Positions 50,807 through 59,220 are shown, numbered from the stretch's first letter. The stretch is DNA of 64,000 nucleotides from Candidatus Obscuribacterales bacterium (GCA_020634035.1 JACKCM010000004.1:744001-808000), one strand, 5' to 3'. Program-made: numbers and translations. Notes: generated from the letters alone by a model not told the origin.

Positions 50807-51760
50807 ATGTTCTCAACGCGAAAAACTATTTCAATGGTTCTTGTCTCTTGCATGGTGGCAAGCTCGGGCAGCGCCCTGGCGAAGTCGTCCAAGAGCTGCC
50901 CATTTACGGGGGCTGTGACAGAGGAAAGCCATGAGCGTTTCTCTTCGGTCAATAAGCTTTTTCGCAAGCATTACGCCGCAGCTAGAAAGTCTATCGAAGA
51001 CGATTTCGACGTCGTGATCTACGGCAACGAGGGTGCCTTGAACCTCTATATAGATGGCAAGAAAAAGGACAGTCGCGATATCATCGACGGTCGCTACACT
51101 TTTCTCAAAGAAGTTGCGCACATAACCCTGGGGACCTATGTGATGCTCGTGAATAAGGTCGACAAGGACCTCGACGACGCCACGGTGAAAGAGGTGCTCG
51201 ACTTCAAAGAAGCTATTGAGAAGGCTTCCCCCGATATTGCCAAAGTGCCCCTTGACGAGAAGGTCGCCGCTCGGCAGAAGAAGCTGGTCGAGACGACCAC
51301 GAGCTTTCTTGGTACCGTCGCCGAGCAGCGTCGGGTATCGAGTGAAGAGCTGAGAGCCTATACCCGGTCGGTTGCTCAGATGGATCTGGACAATGCTGCA
51401 GAGGCAGCCGCTGCCCAGCTAGAGAACATCGACAAAGTGGTGGCAGAATGGAAAGGCGGCATGACCGACGAGCAGTGGCAGAAGCTGCGGGTGATTATAT
51501 CTGTGGGTCATATGCCGAGGAAGCAGTATTCTATCTTTCAGTATTTCTTGCGATTGTTCAACGAGAAAGAAGAAGGGGAGCGAGTGATCACCGTTGATGC
51601 CGGCGTCGGATACGAGCCCGGTATGGACTTGTTAGCCACCCATGCGCTGGATAGAAAAGTCGCCATCGACTTCTTCAAGGACAAATGGAGAATGCATCGC
51701 GATTTGCTCTCCGATGGTGCCAGGCAGTATCTGAAGAAGCATCCGCCGCTGAAGCAATAG
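50807..51760 (+). CDS. Exported hypothetical protein
   Basis: A 317-residue protein with a signal peptide of about 25 residues (ISMVLVSCMVASSGSALAKS). The mature part is mostly helical: RFSSVNKLFRKHYAAARKSI, VDKDLDDATVKEVLDFKEAI, then VSSEELRAYTRSVAQMDLDN and a C-terminal stretch with Arg/Lys-rich segments (RKVAIDFFKDKWRMHRDLLS). No catalytic motif is evident. It is probably periplasmic, with a helical scaffold similar in style to other exported proteins here. It precedes a membrane TPR gene by about 50 bases, possibly one transcript. The family is unrecognised. Confidence 0.7.
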   Translation: MFSTRKTISMVLVSCMVASSGSALAKSSKSCPFTGAVTEESHERFSSVNKLFRKHYAAARKSIEDDFDVVIYGNEGALNLYIDGKKKDSRDIIDGRYTFLKEVAHITLGTYVMLVNKVDKDLDDATVKEVLDFKEAIEKASPDIAKVPLDEKVAARQKKLVETTTSFLGTVAEQRRVSSEELRAYTRSVAQMDLDNAAEAAAAQLENIDKVVAEWKGGMTDEQWQKLRVIISVGHMPRKQYSIFQYFLRLFNEKEEGERVITVDAGVGYEPGMDLLATHALDRKVAIDFFKDKWRMHRDLLSDGARQYLKKHPPLKQ

Positions 51761-51808
51761 AAAGCTAAGTACGAGCGCAGCTAGGTTGGTAGAGCCGGAG
51801 GGAGCCAC

Positions 51809-52963
51809 TTGTCTAAATCTGCTGGTTCAGGAAAGCCCGGAATTTTGTGGGGAGCGATTGCTCTGGGCATCTTTTGGGTGTGCGTTTATCTCTCTTATGC
51901 AAATGCCGAACTTCCTGGGTTCGAGGATCTTCTCCGCCTGGTGCCGGTGTTTTTAGTCTTGATGATAGGGCTTGCGGTTTTCAGTCTAATTGACAGAAAC
52001 AAAGACGACGTGCGCGCTGCCATTGCTTGTGGACAGTTTCAACAAGCCGAGAGCGAATTGAAAAAGCGACTACCCAGGCTCAAGCGAAATGCCGCCGGAA
52101 CAGAGGAGCATGTTCAAGATTTGATTGCCCTTGCCAAAATCTGTCATGCCGGAGGACGCCTGGATGAGGCAGACTCCATCGCCAGAGAAGCTGTAAACTA
52201 TGCCGAGCACGGCACTCAGTTGATGCAGGCATCCTTAGACAGAGGCACCAGAGGTGGAGCGCGAATCTATCGAGAAGTCTCTCAGTCCAGCCTGCGTTCT
52301 TGCCTCCTCTTAGAGATAGAATCTGCCGGTGTCCTGGGCGAGATCCTGCTGGACAAGGGACGGTATCAAGAGGCACTGGATGTTATCGATGCCGGTTTGT
52401 ACAAAATGCGTGTTTTCTATGCTAGCGAAGCTACTCAGATGGTATCTGCCTACTCTTATGGAAGCAAGCTCTTGAAGCTAGCTGCTCGCATTTATGCAAT
52501 AAATGGTGACGAAGACAAAGTTCAGTTGGCGCTTTCTGAGGCCAGTGGTTTCGACCAGAAGGGACTCGAGGCGGCGCAGAGTCTGGCTGGCATGAAGCCG
52601 GCTTCTCCTGAGCCTTTGATTCTTGGTGCCGAATTTTATATATCACTCGAGAAGCATGATCGAGCGATTAAGGAGCTGAGCAGAGCCCTTGAGCTGAAAC
52701 CTGAGAAGATGCATGTCTATACTATCCATCTAAAGAGAGCCGATTGCTACAGCAGGCTCAAAGACCTGGATAATGCGATGACCGATGTGGAAGCGGTGCT
52801 GGATATGGTGCCAGATAGCCCACTGGCTCTGGTGCGTCGCGCAGATGTATTCGAGAAGCTGGACATGAAAGATCGCGCTCTGGTCGACAGGCAGACAGCA
52901 GAGTCTCTTGGGGTCAAGGCAGATTACATAAAACTGGGTATCGATGGAGGCAGCAAGCAGTAA
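51809..52963 (+). CDS. Membrane TPR protein
   Basis: The TTG at 51809 has GGAGGGAG just upstream. The 384-residue product has two membrane helices near the N-terminus (ILWGAIALGIFWVCVYLSY; LLRLVPVFLVLMIGLAVFSL), then a charged linker and TPR units from about 70: RAAIACGQFQQAESELKKRL, IYAINGDEDKVQLALSEASG, KHDRAIKELSRALELKPEK and LKDLDNAMTDVEAVLDMVPD. The TPR part should face the cytoplasm. It is probably an adaptor for a membrane complex. It follows the exported helical protein on the same strand, so the two may work together. Confidence 0.82.
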   Translation: MSKSAGSGKPGILWGAIALGIFWVCVYLSYANAELPGFEDLLRLVPVFLVLMIGLAVFSLIDRNKDDVRAAIACGQFQQAESELKKRLPRLKRNAAGTEEHVQDLIALAKICHAGGRLDEADSIAREAVNYAEHGTQLMQASLDRGTRGGARIYREVSQSSLRSCLLLEIESAGVLGEILLDKGRYQEALDVIDAGLYKMRVFYASEATQMVSAYSYGSKLLKLAARIYAINGDEDKVQLALSEASGFDQKGLEAAQSLAGMKPASPEPLILGAEFYISLEKHDRAIKELSRALELKPEKMHVYTIHLKRADCYSRLKDLDNAMTDVEAVLDMVPDSPLALVRRADVFEKLDMKDRALVDRQTAESLGVKADYIKLGIDGGSKQ

Positions 52964-53087
52964 AGGCTGTTCCTTCGGTGCCCAAAGTTAGACCGAGCGA
53001 TTTTATGAGCACGTGGTCGAGGATTTATAATATAATCTTCGTGATGGAGTTCCTGATTCCCTTAGAGCTTATTGTGGGTTAACAGCA

Positions 53088-53708
53088 TTGGTTGCAAATT
53101 TAGAAGAATGCTATAGCGTAATCCTTTCGGACCTGTTTAGTGACTGCCGCGAAGACATCCGTGCCATCGATGCCGCCAGAGTGATCCTGCTGAAATATGA
53201 TCTTTTCAATTACTTAGATCTCAATGGCGATGGACAACTCACCCAGTATTTTAACGACCATTCCATATCAGATCCCGATGAGATGGCCGAGATTATTGCC
53301 TACGGGCTGTGGCTACATCTCAATTCAGAAAAGTGCGAGTTGGAGGATGTTTACAAGTTTCGTCAAAGTATGGAAGGAAAGACCCAGGATTATCCAAAGT
53401 CTCTCAATGACTGCTTTCAGTTCCTTTCTATCAATTTGTCAGATGAAGAGGTAGAGCAGTTCAAGCAAACAAACGAAAAAGATATCAATTTCTTTTTTCA
53501 CTTCGGTCTGGGCAGCTATATTCGAAGCAATTTTGGATTGTTCTGTGGTACTGCACCACTTACTAAATTCTTTATCGAGAAGGAACTGTTTCATCCGGAT
53601 GATATGTCAACAATTATTTTGTACGGATTTTGGCTGTATTTGAATTCAAAGCCCTGTGATTATGAGAGTGCATCTCAGTTTTATGAAGGCTTAAGAACAT
53701 TGACGTAA
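53088..53708 (+). CDS. DUF6794-like protein with an internal duplication
   Basis: The TTG at 53088 gives 206 residues, no signal peptide. The second half has the features of DUF6794: HFGLGSYIRSNFGLFCGTAP, LTKFFIEKELFHPDDMSTII, LYGFWLYLNSKPCDY. The first half is a diverged copy (LTQYFNDHSISDPDEMAEII, then AYGLWLHLNSEKCELEDVYK), so the protein is a tandem duplication. DUF6794 proteins are small and of unknown function, often near polymorphic toxin or immunity genes. A possible -10 box TATAAT lies at 53031-53036, 52 bases upstream. Its last 95 bases overlap the convergent gene at 53614. Confidence 0.72.
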   Translation: MVANLEECYSVILSDLFSDCREDIRAIDAARVILLKYDLFNYLDLNGDGQLTQYFNDHSISDPDEMAEIIAYGLWLHLNSEKCELEDVYKFRQSMEGKTQDYPKSLNDCFQFLSINLSDEEVEQFKQTNEKDINFFFHFGLGSYIRSNFGLFCGTAPLTKFFIEKELFHPDDMSTIILYGFWLYLNSKPCDYESASQFYEGLRTLT

Positions 53709-54954
53709 GTCCATTCTCTCCCTCCTTCTCTTGTCTTCCGCTTTTGATGGCATCGTTCTTTAGCTGTATCCAGGGGGAGATGCTTCGGACGGTGCCATCG
53801 CTACACAGGGCTGTCCCGGTACAGGTTATGCCGTCGGTGCGCAGTTTGATATTGAGAGATTTAATAAGCACCTGATCTGGTGGCTCGTCGGCGGTCAGTT
53901 TGATGTTGCCGTTCGAGATTGTTCCTTTGTAGCTCAGACGTCTTGGTCTTTCGTTGCCGCACCAGCCGATGCGATACGACATCGTCGCCTGTACTTCGCT
54001 CTGCCATATTTTCAGATTTAGCCGCGGCATAATGTTGATTCTTGCTCCTTTAATAGGAGGCGTAAGCGCTAAATGCAAGTTTCGCTCTTCTACCCTGCCG
54101 ACATTGGCGGGTACGAATCTGCCGTCCGCCAGATGAAAGGTGCCGGACCTGCCACCATCCATTTTGTATGCACCGACAAAGCCGTTGGCAAACGGATCCC
54201 ACTTTCCGGTCAAGACAGTGTTGCCGGTGCTCTCGGTGCAGACTCCTTTGAACTGATCTCCTTTTATGGTGCCTTCGAACAGTCCGACGATGTTGCTGTT
54301 TTCCGGGCTGATATCATTGGCATAGCGGACGTGAGTCGCTTTACCCCGCACTGTCCTGCCGACCAGATGCTCGCCATCCTTGCGCAGAGTCACCCTCATT
54401 GCGGTCTCTGGTTGTCCGGCTGAGCTATTGAATCTCAAGGACCATTTGCTTCGATAGCCATCTCCTCTCTCCTCAATAGGAGTCATTCGAAAAGCGCTGT
54501 AGGGCACTCCTTTGATAGTTGCTGTCTCTGCCTTGAAGTCCTCGTATTTGTACTTACCTTCGACTTTCAGGAAGTCTGTCGGATAAGAGAACACCATAGC
54601 GAAGCGGTCGCCTCGCAGCCAGCCGGTGACTTTGCCCGCCGACTTCTCGCCTTTGCGCCCTGTCCAGATAACATCGCCCGTTATGGCTCCGTCTTTGAGC
54701 GTTAAATTTGCTTTGCCACCGGCGGGTTCGATGCGCTTAGCCAATTGGCGTCGCTCTTCGAAATCCATATTGGGTCGACTGATGCCGGGGAGGCTGACCT
54801 GCCATGTCTGCGGAAAGGCTCTCTCTTCTATGCTGCGCGTGTTCTTCGACTGGGCGAACGCTGCGGTTAGTCCCGATAGCGCCAGCAGCAAGAATAGACA
54901 GGCATAGGCAGGGCGCGAATTGAATTTCATATTGAAGTTCATATTGAAATTCAT
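53614..54954 (-). CDS. Exported hypothetical protein, start in tandem repeats
   Basis: The N-terminus contains three near-identical 12-bp units (MNFN, MNFN, MKFN), each with an ATG (54954, 54942, 54930). I choose 54954, but any could be the start. A signal peptide follows (YACLFLLLALSGLTAAFAQS). The 446-residue mature protein is beta-rich with glycine turns (GAITGDVIWTGRKGEKSAGK; LTGKWDPFANGFVGAYKMDG), as in extracellular adhesin or lipocalin-like beta folds, and ends in an extended Lys/Asn-rich tail. The last 95 bases overlap the DUF6794-like gene. It is exported; the family is unrecognised. Confidence 0.68.
   Translation of the reverse strand: MNFNMNFNMKFNSRPAYACLFLLLALSGLTAAFAQSKNTRSIEERAFPQTWQVSLPGISRPNMDFEERRQLAKRIEPAGGKANLTLKDGAITGDVIWTGRKGEKSAGKVTGWLRGDRFAMVFSYPTDFLKVEGKYKYEDFKAETATIKGVPYSAFRMTPIEERGDGYRSKWSLRFNSSAGQPETAMRVTLRKDGEHLVGRTVRGKATHVRYANDISPENSNIVGLFEGTIKGDQFKGVCTESTGNTVLTGKWDPFANGFVGAYKMDGGRSGTFHLADGRFVPANVGRVEERNLHLALTPPIKGARINIMPRLNLKIWQSEVQATMSYRIGWCGNERPRRLSYKGTISNGNIKLTADEPPDQVLIKSLNIKLRTDGITCTGTALCSDGTVRSISPWIQLKNDAIKSGRQEKEGENGLTSMFLSLHKTEMHSHNHRALNSNTAKIRTK
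54919..54954 (-). repeat. Three 12-bp units each carrying an ATG
   Basis: On the coding strand ATGAATTTCAAT, ATGAACTTCAAT and ATGAAATTCAAT stand in tandem. Each supplies a possible start codon in the same frame. Loss or gain of a unit would move the start by four residues only. Confidence 0.7.
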
Positions 54955-55049
54955 ATAGATAGGGCGCCTCTTCAACGAGCGATCACGATAACGAGTATAG
55001 TGACTGTATCTACCCGTTGAACACCGGGATTCCCCTGAAGTGCTTCCGG

Positions 55050-55434
55050 TTAGTGGAGGATTATTGTTCTACATGTCTTCACGCAGATGCCGTCTACGAA
55101 CTCCATGCGCAGACCGTCCCTGTAGCCTATATTGTAGTGCAAGGAATCATTTAGTTTCTCTGGCTTCAGGCGTGCGGGTGAAATATTGAAATTGTGCCAG
55201 TTGTCTTCACCGATATGTTGGAAAATGTCTTTAGCAGATTTACCCACTGGCCAGAGCAATAGATGGTCTATTCTCTGGAATTGCCATTCGCAGTCTAACT
55301 CCCAGCCGTACTGCTCTATGCTCACGCACTTGCTCGTGTCTGTAATGGGTGAAAGCACCTAAAGTCCATAGACAATTATTCCATCGATTGCCCAGGAGCG
55401 TAAACGAAAAGATTAGGATGAGAATTGCGCGCAT
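55050..55434 (-). pseudogene. Decayed paralogue of the 57642-58259 gene
   Basis: The first 25 codons (MRAILILIFSFTLLGNRWNN) match the start of the intact gene (MRVSVIFIIAFTLLGLRWDN), but the frame then shifts, and the rest reads in another frame (SKCVSIEQYGWELDCEW; GDNW; IGYRDGLRMEFVDGICV) matching the intact C-terminus (AKKCIAIEHYRY; VYIKFEEGHCV). Total length is 385 bases against 618, a net loss of 233, which is not a multiple of three. So a deletion removed the middle and shifted the frame. The remaining tail frame is open and might still be translated from its own ATG (55358). Confidence 0.75.
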
Positions 55435-55439
55435 ACTTT

Positions 55440-55498
55440 GATCTCAGTTTGAGGGTATCTGTTGCAAGGCACGCGGACAATGGGGATTTCATCACGGA
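55440..55498. repeat. Conserved block upstream of the decayed paralogue
   Basis: This 59-bp block matches 58265-58323 at 55 of 59 positions, placed just before the start codon of each paralogue. It is more conserved than the coding sequence downstream. On the minus strand it can also be read as RDEIPIVR-PCNRYPQ with mainly silent differences, so it may be the end of a former upstream gene or a regulatory leader. Confidence 0.85.
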
Positions 55499-55623
55499 GA
55501 GTTGTGAGGTTGCGCTGGCTGGGTTTCAACAATCCATCAATTGAGTAAGTGTTGACCGAATGGGCTGCATTTGTGCTGGAGAGAGTAACTTGTTGGAAGT
55601 ATATCTGAAAGCGACCGGAGAGA

Positions 55624-56223
55624 TTGAGGTTGGTGAGGCAAAATCCGATTTGGGCTTGCATGCTTATGGTCTTGGTTCTTACCGCCGAGAGTGGTTCTTT
55701 AGCTGGGGAATGTCGATTATTCAAACGTAAGCCGATCGAACTGGGCAGAAATCTGACTGAGAAAGAGTCGAAGTTGTTTGAGGATTTCTGGGAAGAAGCG
55801 CAGCGATACAAATATTTCGAAGAGACGCTCGGTATCAAAGATTTTGCAGAGAGCCGCTGTGGCGGTGAAGCTCAAAAGCGGAAGAAGCAGTTAGAGCGTA
55901 ACTCAGCAGAGTATCAAAGGGCGGTAGCAAGCAGGAAGCAAGAGCTTAGAACGCTATTCATGCAGTATCTGGCGATGAGAGAACTTTACGACTCGAAGAA
56001 AGGAAGCAAGAGCGAAACATCGGTGTTAAAGAGATGGGCTCTTGTGAGATTTAAGCTGGAATTGTGTCTTTCGTCCTTGAGTGATGTGATTCGCGAGATT
56101 GAGCGGTCGCTAGGTGTTAACTCTGACATCTTCGCAAAGGTCGGATTCATCGAGAATCTCAATACTGGAGAGCTAATCCCCCATATTCATATGCCGGGTA
56201 GCTCTCGATTCAGTGTTCGCTAG
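55624..56223 (+). CDS. Exported hypothetical protein
   Basis: Starts at TTG 55624, TTG 55630 or GTG 55633; GGAGAG at 55617-55622 favours one of the later two. The product of about 197 residues has a signal peptide (ACMLMVLVLTAESGSLAGEC), possibly with a Cys at the cleavage point. The mature part is highly charged and helical: LTEKESKLFEDFWEEAQRYK, SRCGGEAQKRKKQLERNSAE and LKRWALVRFKLELCLSSLSD. Four Cys are present. No family recognised. It precedes another exported protein gene on the same strand by 36 bases. Confidence 0.65.
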   Translation: MRLVRQNPIWACMLMVLVLTAESGSLAGECRLFKRKPIELGRNLTEKESKLFEDFWEEAQRYKYFEETLGIKDFAESRCGGEAQKRKKQLERNSAEYQRAVASRKQELRTLFMQYLAMRELYDSKKGSKSETSVLKRWALVRFKLELCLSSLSDVIREIERSLGVNSDIFAKVGFIENLNTGELIPHIHMPGSSRFSVR

Positions 56224-56259
56224 CGAAACTTGCCTTACTCAATATTGCCGGAGGCACCA

Positions 56260-57156
56260 GTGAAAACCATGAAAGTCCTTATCCGCGCGATAGTAGCTAT
56301 TTCGCTAATCGTTCTTTGTGCAGCCGGTGCACATGCCAAAGATCCTGCGACTGGAGCAATAGTTGGATTCTTACCCCGCGAGGCAGAATTTATAATCCTC
56401 TACAGGGGCAGAGCCAGAGATCTGTTCGATAAAAACTCAAAACTGAAGGCGTTGGTTTATATTGATCCGCTGAGCGATATCGAGCGCCAAATCAGCGATG
56501 ATTATTGCGAGTATCTCGTGGTGAGTAAGCGTGGCATCCCTGAAGCCGATGGATATGTGGTGGTAAAACTTCCTGAGTCTTTAGTCACCAAATATAGTGA
56601 ATATATTGAGTCCGTTGCAGATAGCGTCGATGAAGTGAATGGAAGAAGAGTAAGTGTTTTCTCGGATTCGGATAGTTTCATTTATTGTTGCTTTCCGGAT
56701 CGGAATACCATCTTCTGGAGCAGCAGCCAGAAATATTTCGACGAGGTCGATTCTAAGGATAAGAAGCCTCAGAGAAACTATGGACAGCCGCCGGTTTTTT
56801 TCAAAGGTAAAAAGTCAGTTTTGTACGCTTTTAGAAACTTTCCGCCTGAAGGCAAATTCCCCAGTGTTGAAATATGCAAACGAGTAAAGTCGGTTAGCGT
56901 CTTTCGTGAGTTTGATCGTAAAGGGTTTCCTTTTGTTATTTCGATTATAACCAGAGAAGATAGACTGGAAGATGCAACGCTGATTTCCAAAGATTTCGGT
57001 TCAAGTGGACTGCCTGGGGTAAAGATAGATAGAAAAGGATTCTGTAAATACAGACTCTCTATCGAGCATATCGATGATGATGCTGCTACCTATGGGCGCT
57101 TGCGGTTGCTGCTGACGGCTGGCAATCGGACTGCCAATGAGGCTATGGGTAGATAG
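56260..57156 (+). CDS. Exported hypothetical protein
   Basis: GTG 56260 follows GGAGG by five bases; the ATG at 56269 is 14 bases away, so GTG is preferred. The 298-residue product has a signal peptide (VLIRAIVAISLIVLCAAGAH) cleaved near residue 26. The mature protein opens GAIVGFLPREAEFIILYRGR and contains a beta-rich region (GYVVVKLPESLVTKYSEYIE; SFIYCCFPDRNTIFWSSSQK). It has few Cys and no obvious catalytic motif. The layout suggests a periplasmic substrate-binding or structural role, but I do not recognise the family. Probably cotranscribed with the gene before it. Confidence 0.65.
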   Translation: MKTMKVLIRAIVAISLIVLCAAGAHAKDPATGAIVGFLPREAEFIILYRGRARDLFDKNSKLKALVYIDPLSDIERQISDDYCEYLVVSKRGIPEADGYVVVKLPESLVTKYSEYIESVADSVDEVNGRRVSVFSDSDSFIYCCFPDRNTIFWSSSQKYFDEVDSKDKKPQRNYGQPPVFFKGKKSVLYAFRNFPPEGKFPSVEICKRVKSVSVFREFDRKGFPFVISIITREDRLEDATLISKDFGSSGLPGVKIDRKGFCKYRLSIEHIDDDAATYGRLRLLLTAGNRTANEAMGR

Positions 57157-57211
57157 ACTGGAAAGCTAACACTGTCGTCTGAAATCTAAATCAAGCTTTG
57201 GAAGCAGCCGC

Positions 57212-57517
57212 TCATTTGGTTACGTAATAGGGTGGAAATCGATATTGATCCGGACCTGGATTGTCTTTATCCACAACATGCCTCTTCAATACTTCCTTGA
57301 GCTCCTGCACAGAGAGGGGCTTGCCCTTTTCAATCTCTGCGCATTCCTGGCAGTGAGGAAGCACTTTTTGTCCAGGGTAAAATGTGTAAATGGAAGGGAC
57401 AGGATTGGGGTTCAATCTGTTATGCGGATTGACGACGAAGGACTCATACGCCGGATCGTTCCAGTAGAACCCGAAGTTTATCGAAGCAATAACCACTGCT
57501 AGGCTGAGTTTAAGCAT
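57212..57517 (-). CDS. Small exported Cys-containing protein
   Basis: A 101-residue product with a short hydrophobic N-terminus (LKLSLAVVIASINFGFYW) that may be a signal peptide or anchor. The C-terminal part has two Cys (LPHCQECAEIEKG), a C-x2-C that could be a metal site or redox motif, and an amphipathic helix (LSVQELKEVLKRHVVD). AAGGTAA lies about ten bases before the ATG. It has no clear family. It is on the strand opposite to the exported genes before it and upstream of the 57642 gene. Confidence 0.55.
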   Translation of the reverse strand: MLKLSLAVVIASINFGFYWNDPAYESFVVNPHNRLNPNPVPSIYTFYPGQKVLPHCQECAEIEKGKPLSVQELKEVLKRHVVDKDNPGPDQYRFPPYYVTK

Positions 57518-57641
57518 ACGAGTAGATTACCTTAGCTCATTGCTCGCTGCCAACACGGTTATTACCATGCAAGCGCTTGGATGAGGAGAATAGGGCGCTC
57601 GGTGCGGATGCATATGCGCACGGTATTGAAGGTCGCTGTAA

Positions 57642-58259
57642 TTAGTGGAAGATGTGCATCGGGCTTGCTTCTACGCAATGTCCTTCCTCGAATTTTATGT
57701 ACACACCGATATTGCCTCCTACTTCGTAGTTACAGTCTTGCTCCCAGGCGATTCCTCCTGTTGCCTTAGACCTTCGGGGAATTGAATTGAGCTTGCACTT
57801 CGTCCGCCCCAGTCCTTCGAAGACCTGTGCCAGCGACTTGCCGATGCACCAGTGTGATATCAGTTTTCCGCGCCTCTCCTGCCAGCACTGGTCCGAAGCG
57901 TATCTATAGTGCTCTATTGCTATGCACTTCTTGGCTTTGAACGATACCGCATAGCAGGCGGCATTGTACTCGTAGAGCCAATTACGATCGGCGGTGGCAG
58001 CAGCGAGCGGAAAGTTTTTGATTTTTATGGGACCGTCAACTGATCGTGGTTCTCCAAGGAGAGTCAAAACAAAAGTTCTATCTTTGCCGATGCAGAGCCG
58101 GCTGAGATTGTTGAATCTAGCATTAAAGATTGCCGTTTCTAAGTGCTCTTTCCTTGTGCAGTATTCAAGGAAACAGGGCAAGTTAAAGAGCGAAAAGTAG
58201 TTGTCCCAGCGGAGACCGAGGAGCGTGAATGCAATGATGAAGATGACTGATACGCGCAT
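57642..58259 (-). CDS. Exported Cys-rich hypothetical protein
   Basis: A 205-residue protein with a hydrophobic N-terminus (VSVIFIIAFTLLGLRW). It has nine or more Cys (LPCFLEYCTRKEH; RLCIGKDRTFVL; YNAACYAVSFKAKKCIAIEH; RTKCKLN; EQDCNYEVGG), many of which could be disulfides in the periplasm. LTLLGEPRSVDGPIKI and IGKSLAQVFEGLGRTKCKLN, a helix and turn, suggest similarity to BamE/SmpA-like motifs, only loosely. A decayed paralogue sits at 55050-55434. The 59-bp block at 58265-58323 lies immediately before its start codon. Confidence 0.68.
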   Translation of the reverse strand: MRVSVIFIIAFTLLGLRWDNYFSLFNLPCFLEYCTRKEHLETAIFNARFNNLSRLCIGKDRTFVLTLLGEPRSVDGPIKIKNFPLAAATADRNWLYEYNAACYAVSFKAKKCIAIEHYRYASDQCWQERRGKLISHWCIGKSLAQVFEGLGRTKCKLNSIPRRSKATGGIAWEQDCNYEVGGNIGVYIKFEEGHCVEASPMHIFH

Positions 58260-58264
58260 ATAGA

Positions 58265-58323
58265 GACCTCAGATTGAGGGTATCTATTGCAAGGCGCGCG
58301 GACAATGGGGATTTCATCACGGA
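58265..58323. repeat. Conserved block upstream of the intact paralogue
   Basis: The partner of the block at 55440-55498, with 55 of 59 identical. It ends five bases before the ATG, so it must be in the 5' leader and probably includes the ribosome-binding region, although no purine-rich GGAGG is obvious on the minus strand. Confidence 0.85.
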
Positions 58324-58391
58324 AAAGACGATGTTGTTGGCACGTTTCAGGTTGAAGTAAAATAGAAGAGCTAGTCGGGAGGGCGCTGCGC

Positions 58392-58892
58392 GTGTCAAAA
58401 GAGAATATTCGTTATGGGCTGCTGTGCGAGAAAGCCTACCGAATGAGCCGCGTGGTCATCGTCGATAAGAATGGTGAGCGGCAAGTCGTGCAGTCGGCGA
58501 TTCGAGACCTGGTGTATAAAGAGGAAGATGGGCTTTCGCACGAAGAGAAGGTTGTGCTTCATCAGTTGATATCGGATGAACTCAGTTTCGCGGGACCATT
58601 GGGCGCTATCATGCGAGATGGATTTGTGCAGGGCATTTGGGTCTATTCGTCCGGGCGGGTTGAAGTTGATGATGCCACCGGTGGGTGGAGGGAGTCTTCT
58701 TTGTGCTTTCAGAGCCGGGCGCATGTTGAGGAGTTGGCGGAGAAGCTGACAGCAGATGGTGCGACCGGTGAAAGTGCGTCCGTGGCAGAGGCACAGAACA
58801 TACGGAAGCAGTGCGAGAAGGAGTTCTCGATAGAGTTCACGCGCGAGTCGGAGCCGATGCTGGTATTCAAGCGACGTGTTGGTGAACTCTGA
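58392..58892 (+). CDS. Hypothetical soluble protein
   Basis: A GTG at 58392 with GGGAGG nine bases before it gives 166 residues, no signal peptide. The middle has mixed helix and strand (VVIVDKNGERQVVQSAIRDL; SHEEKVVLHQLISDELSFAG; GIWVYSSGRVEVDDATGGW), then a helical C-terminus rich in Ala and Glu (RAHVEELAEKLTADGATGES). No family is recognised. It is divergent from the Cys-rich gene, with about 130 bases between them. The coding call is fair because of the strong ribosome site. Confidence 0.6.
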   Translation: MSKENIRYGLLCEKAYRMSRVVIVDKNGERQVVQSAIRDLVYKEEDGLSHEEKVVLHQLISDELSFAGPLGAIMRDGFVQGIWVYSSGRVEVDDATGGWRESSLCFQSRAHVEELAEKLTADGATGESASVAEAQNIRKQCEKEFSIEFTRESEPMLVFKRRVGEL

Positions 58893-59220
58893 CCAAGCGG
58901 CAGATTTTGAATGGGGTCAGGGTTGAATCGAAGTTGAGATTCAGTTGACCTTTGGCAAACAGTCTGCGGAGTGTTGATTCTCCGATCCTGAATTCTGTGT
59001 GGGAGCATATTATAGCTAGAAGTACGTGCTTGATGGTTGTGAGGTTCAGTCGATGCAAGTCTTTTTGAATACGCCAGTTGGTCAAGTGATCTGCATGCTC
59101 ATTGTCATCCCATTGATTCAATTGATTTTTCTGTTTGGCACATTGCTTCCTCGAAAGCTTGGCTTGCCTGGTTTGTCGGAATGGGATTTGTAGGGGGAGA
59201 TTCATGTTGAAGTAGCCCAA
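58867..59220 (-). CDS. Doubtful 117-residue frame with HTH-like tail
   Basis: An open frame of 117 residues in an otherwise empty 390-base gap. It is Gln/Arg/Lys-rich (RQTRQAKLSRKQCAKQKNQL), and TTIKHVLLAIICSHTEFRIG followed by ESTLRRLFAKGQLNLN could be a helix-turn-helix. It might be a fragment of a transposase or regulator, but there is no good ribosome site and the end overlaps the plus-strand gene by 26 bases. Low confidence. Confidence 0.25.
   Translation of the reverse strand: MGYFNMNLPLQIPFRQTRQAKLSRKQCAKQKNQLNQWDDNEHADHLTNWRIQKDLHRLNLTTIKHVLLAIICSHTEFRIGESTLRRLFAKGQLNLNFDSTLTPFKICRLVRVHQHVA

Noticed and set aside
50644..50967. 107-residue minus-strand frame overlapping the start of the 50807 gene
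   Set aside because: It covers the signal-peptide region of a convincing exported protein on the plus strand and lacks its own ribosome site.
55413..55838. 141-residue minus-strand frame ending next to the decayed paralogue
   Set aside because: Most of it is antisense to the exported protein gene at 55624 and it has no ribosome site. Only its last 60 bases, within the conserved block, look interesting, and that is reported separately.
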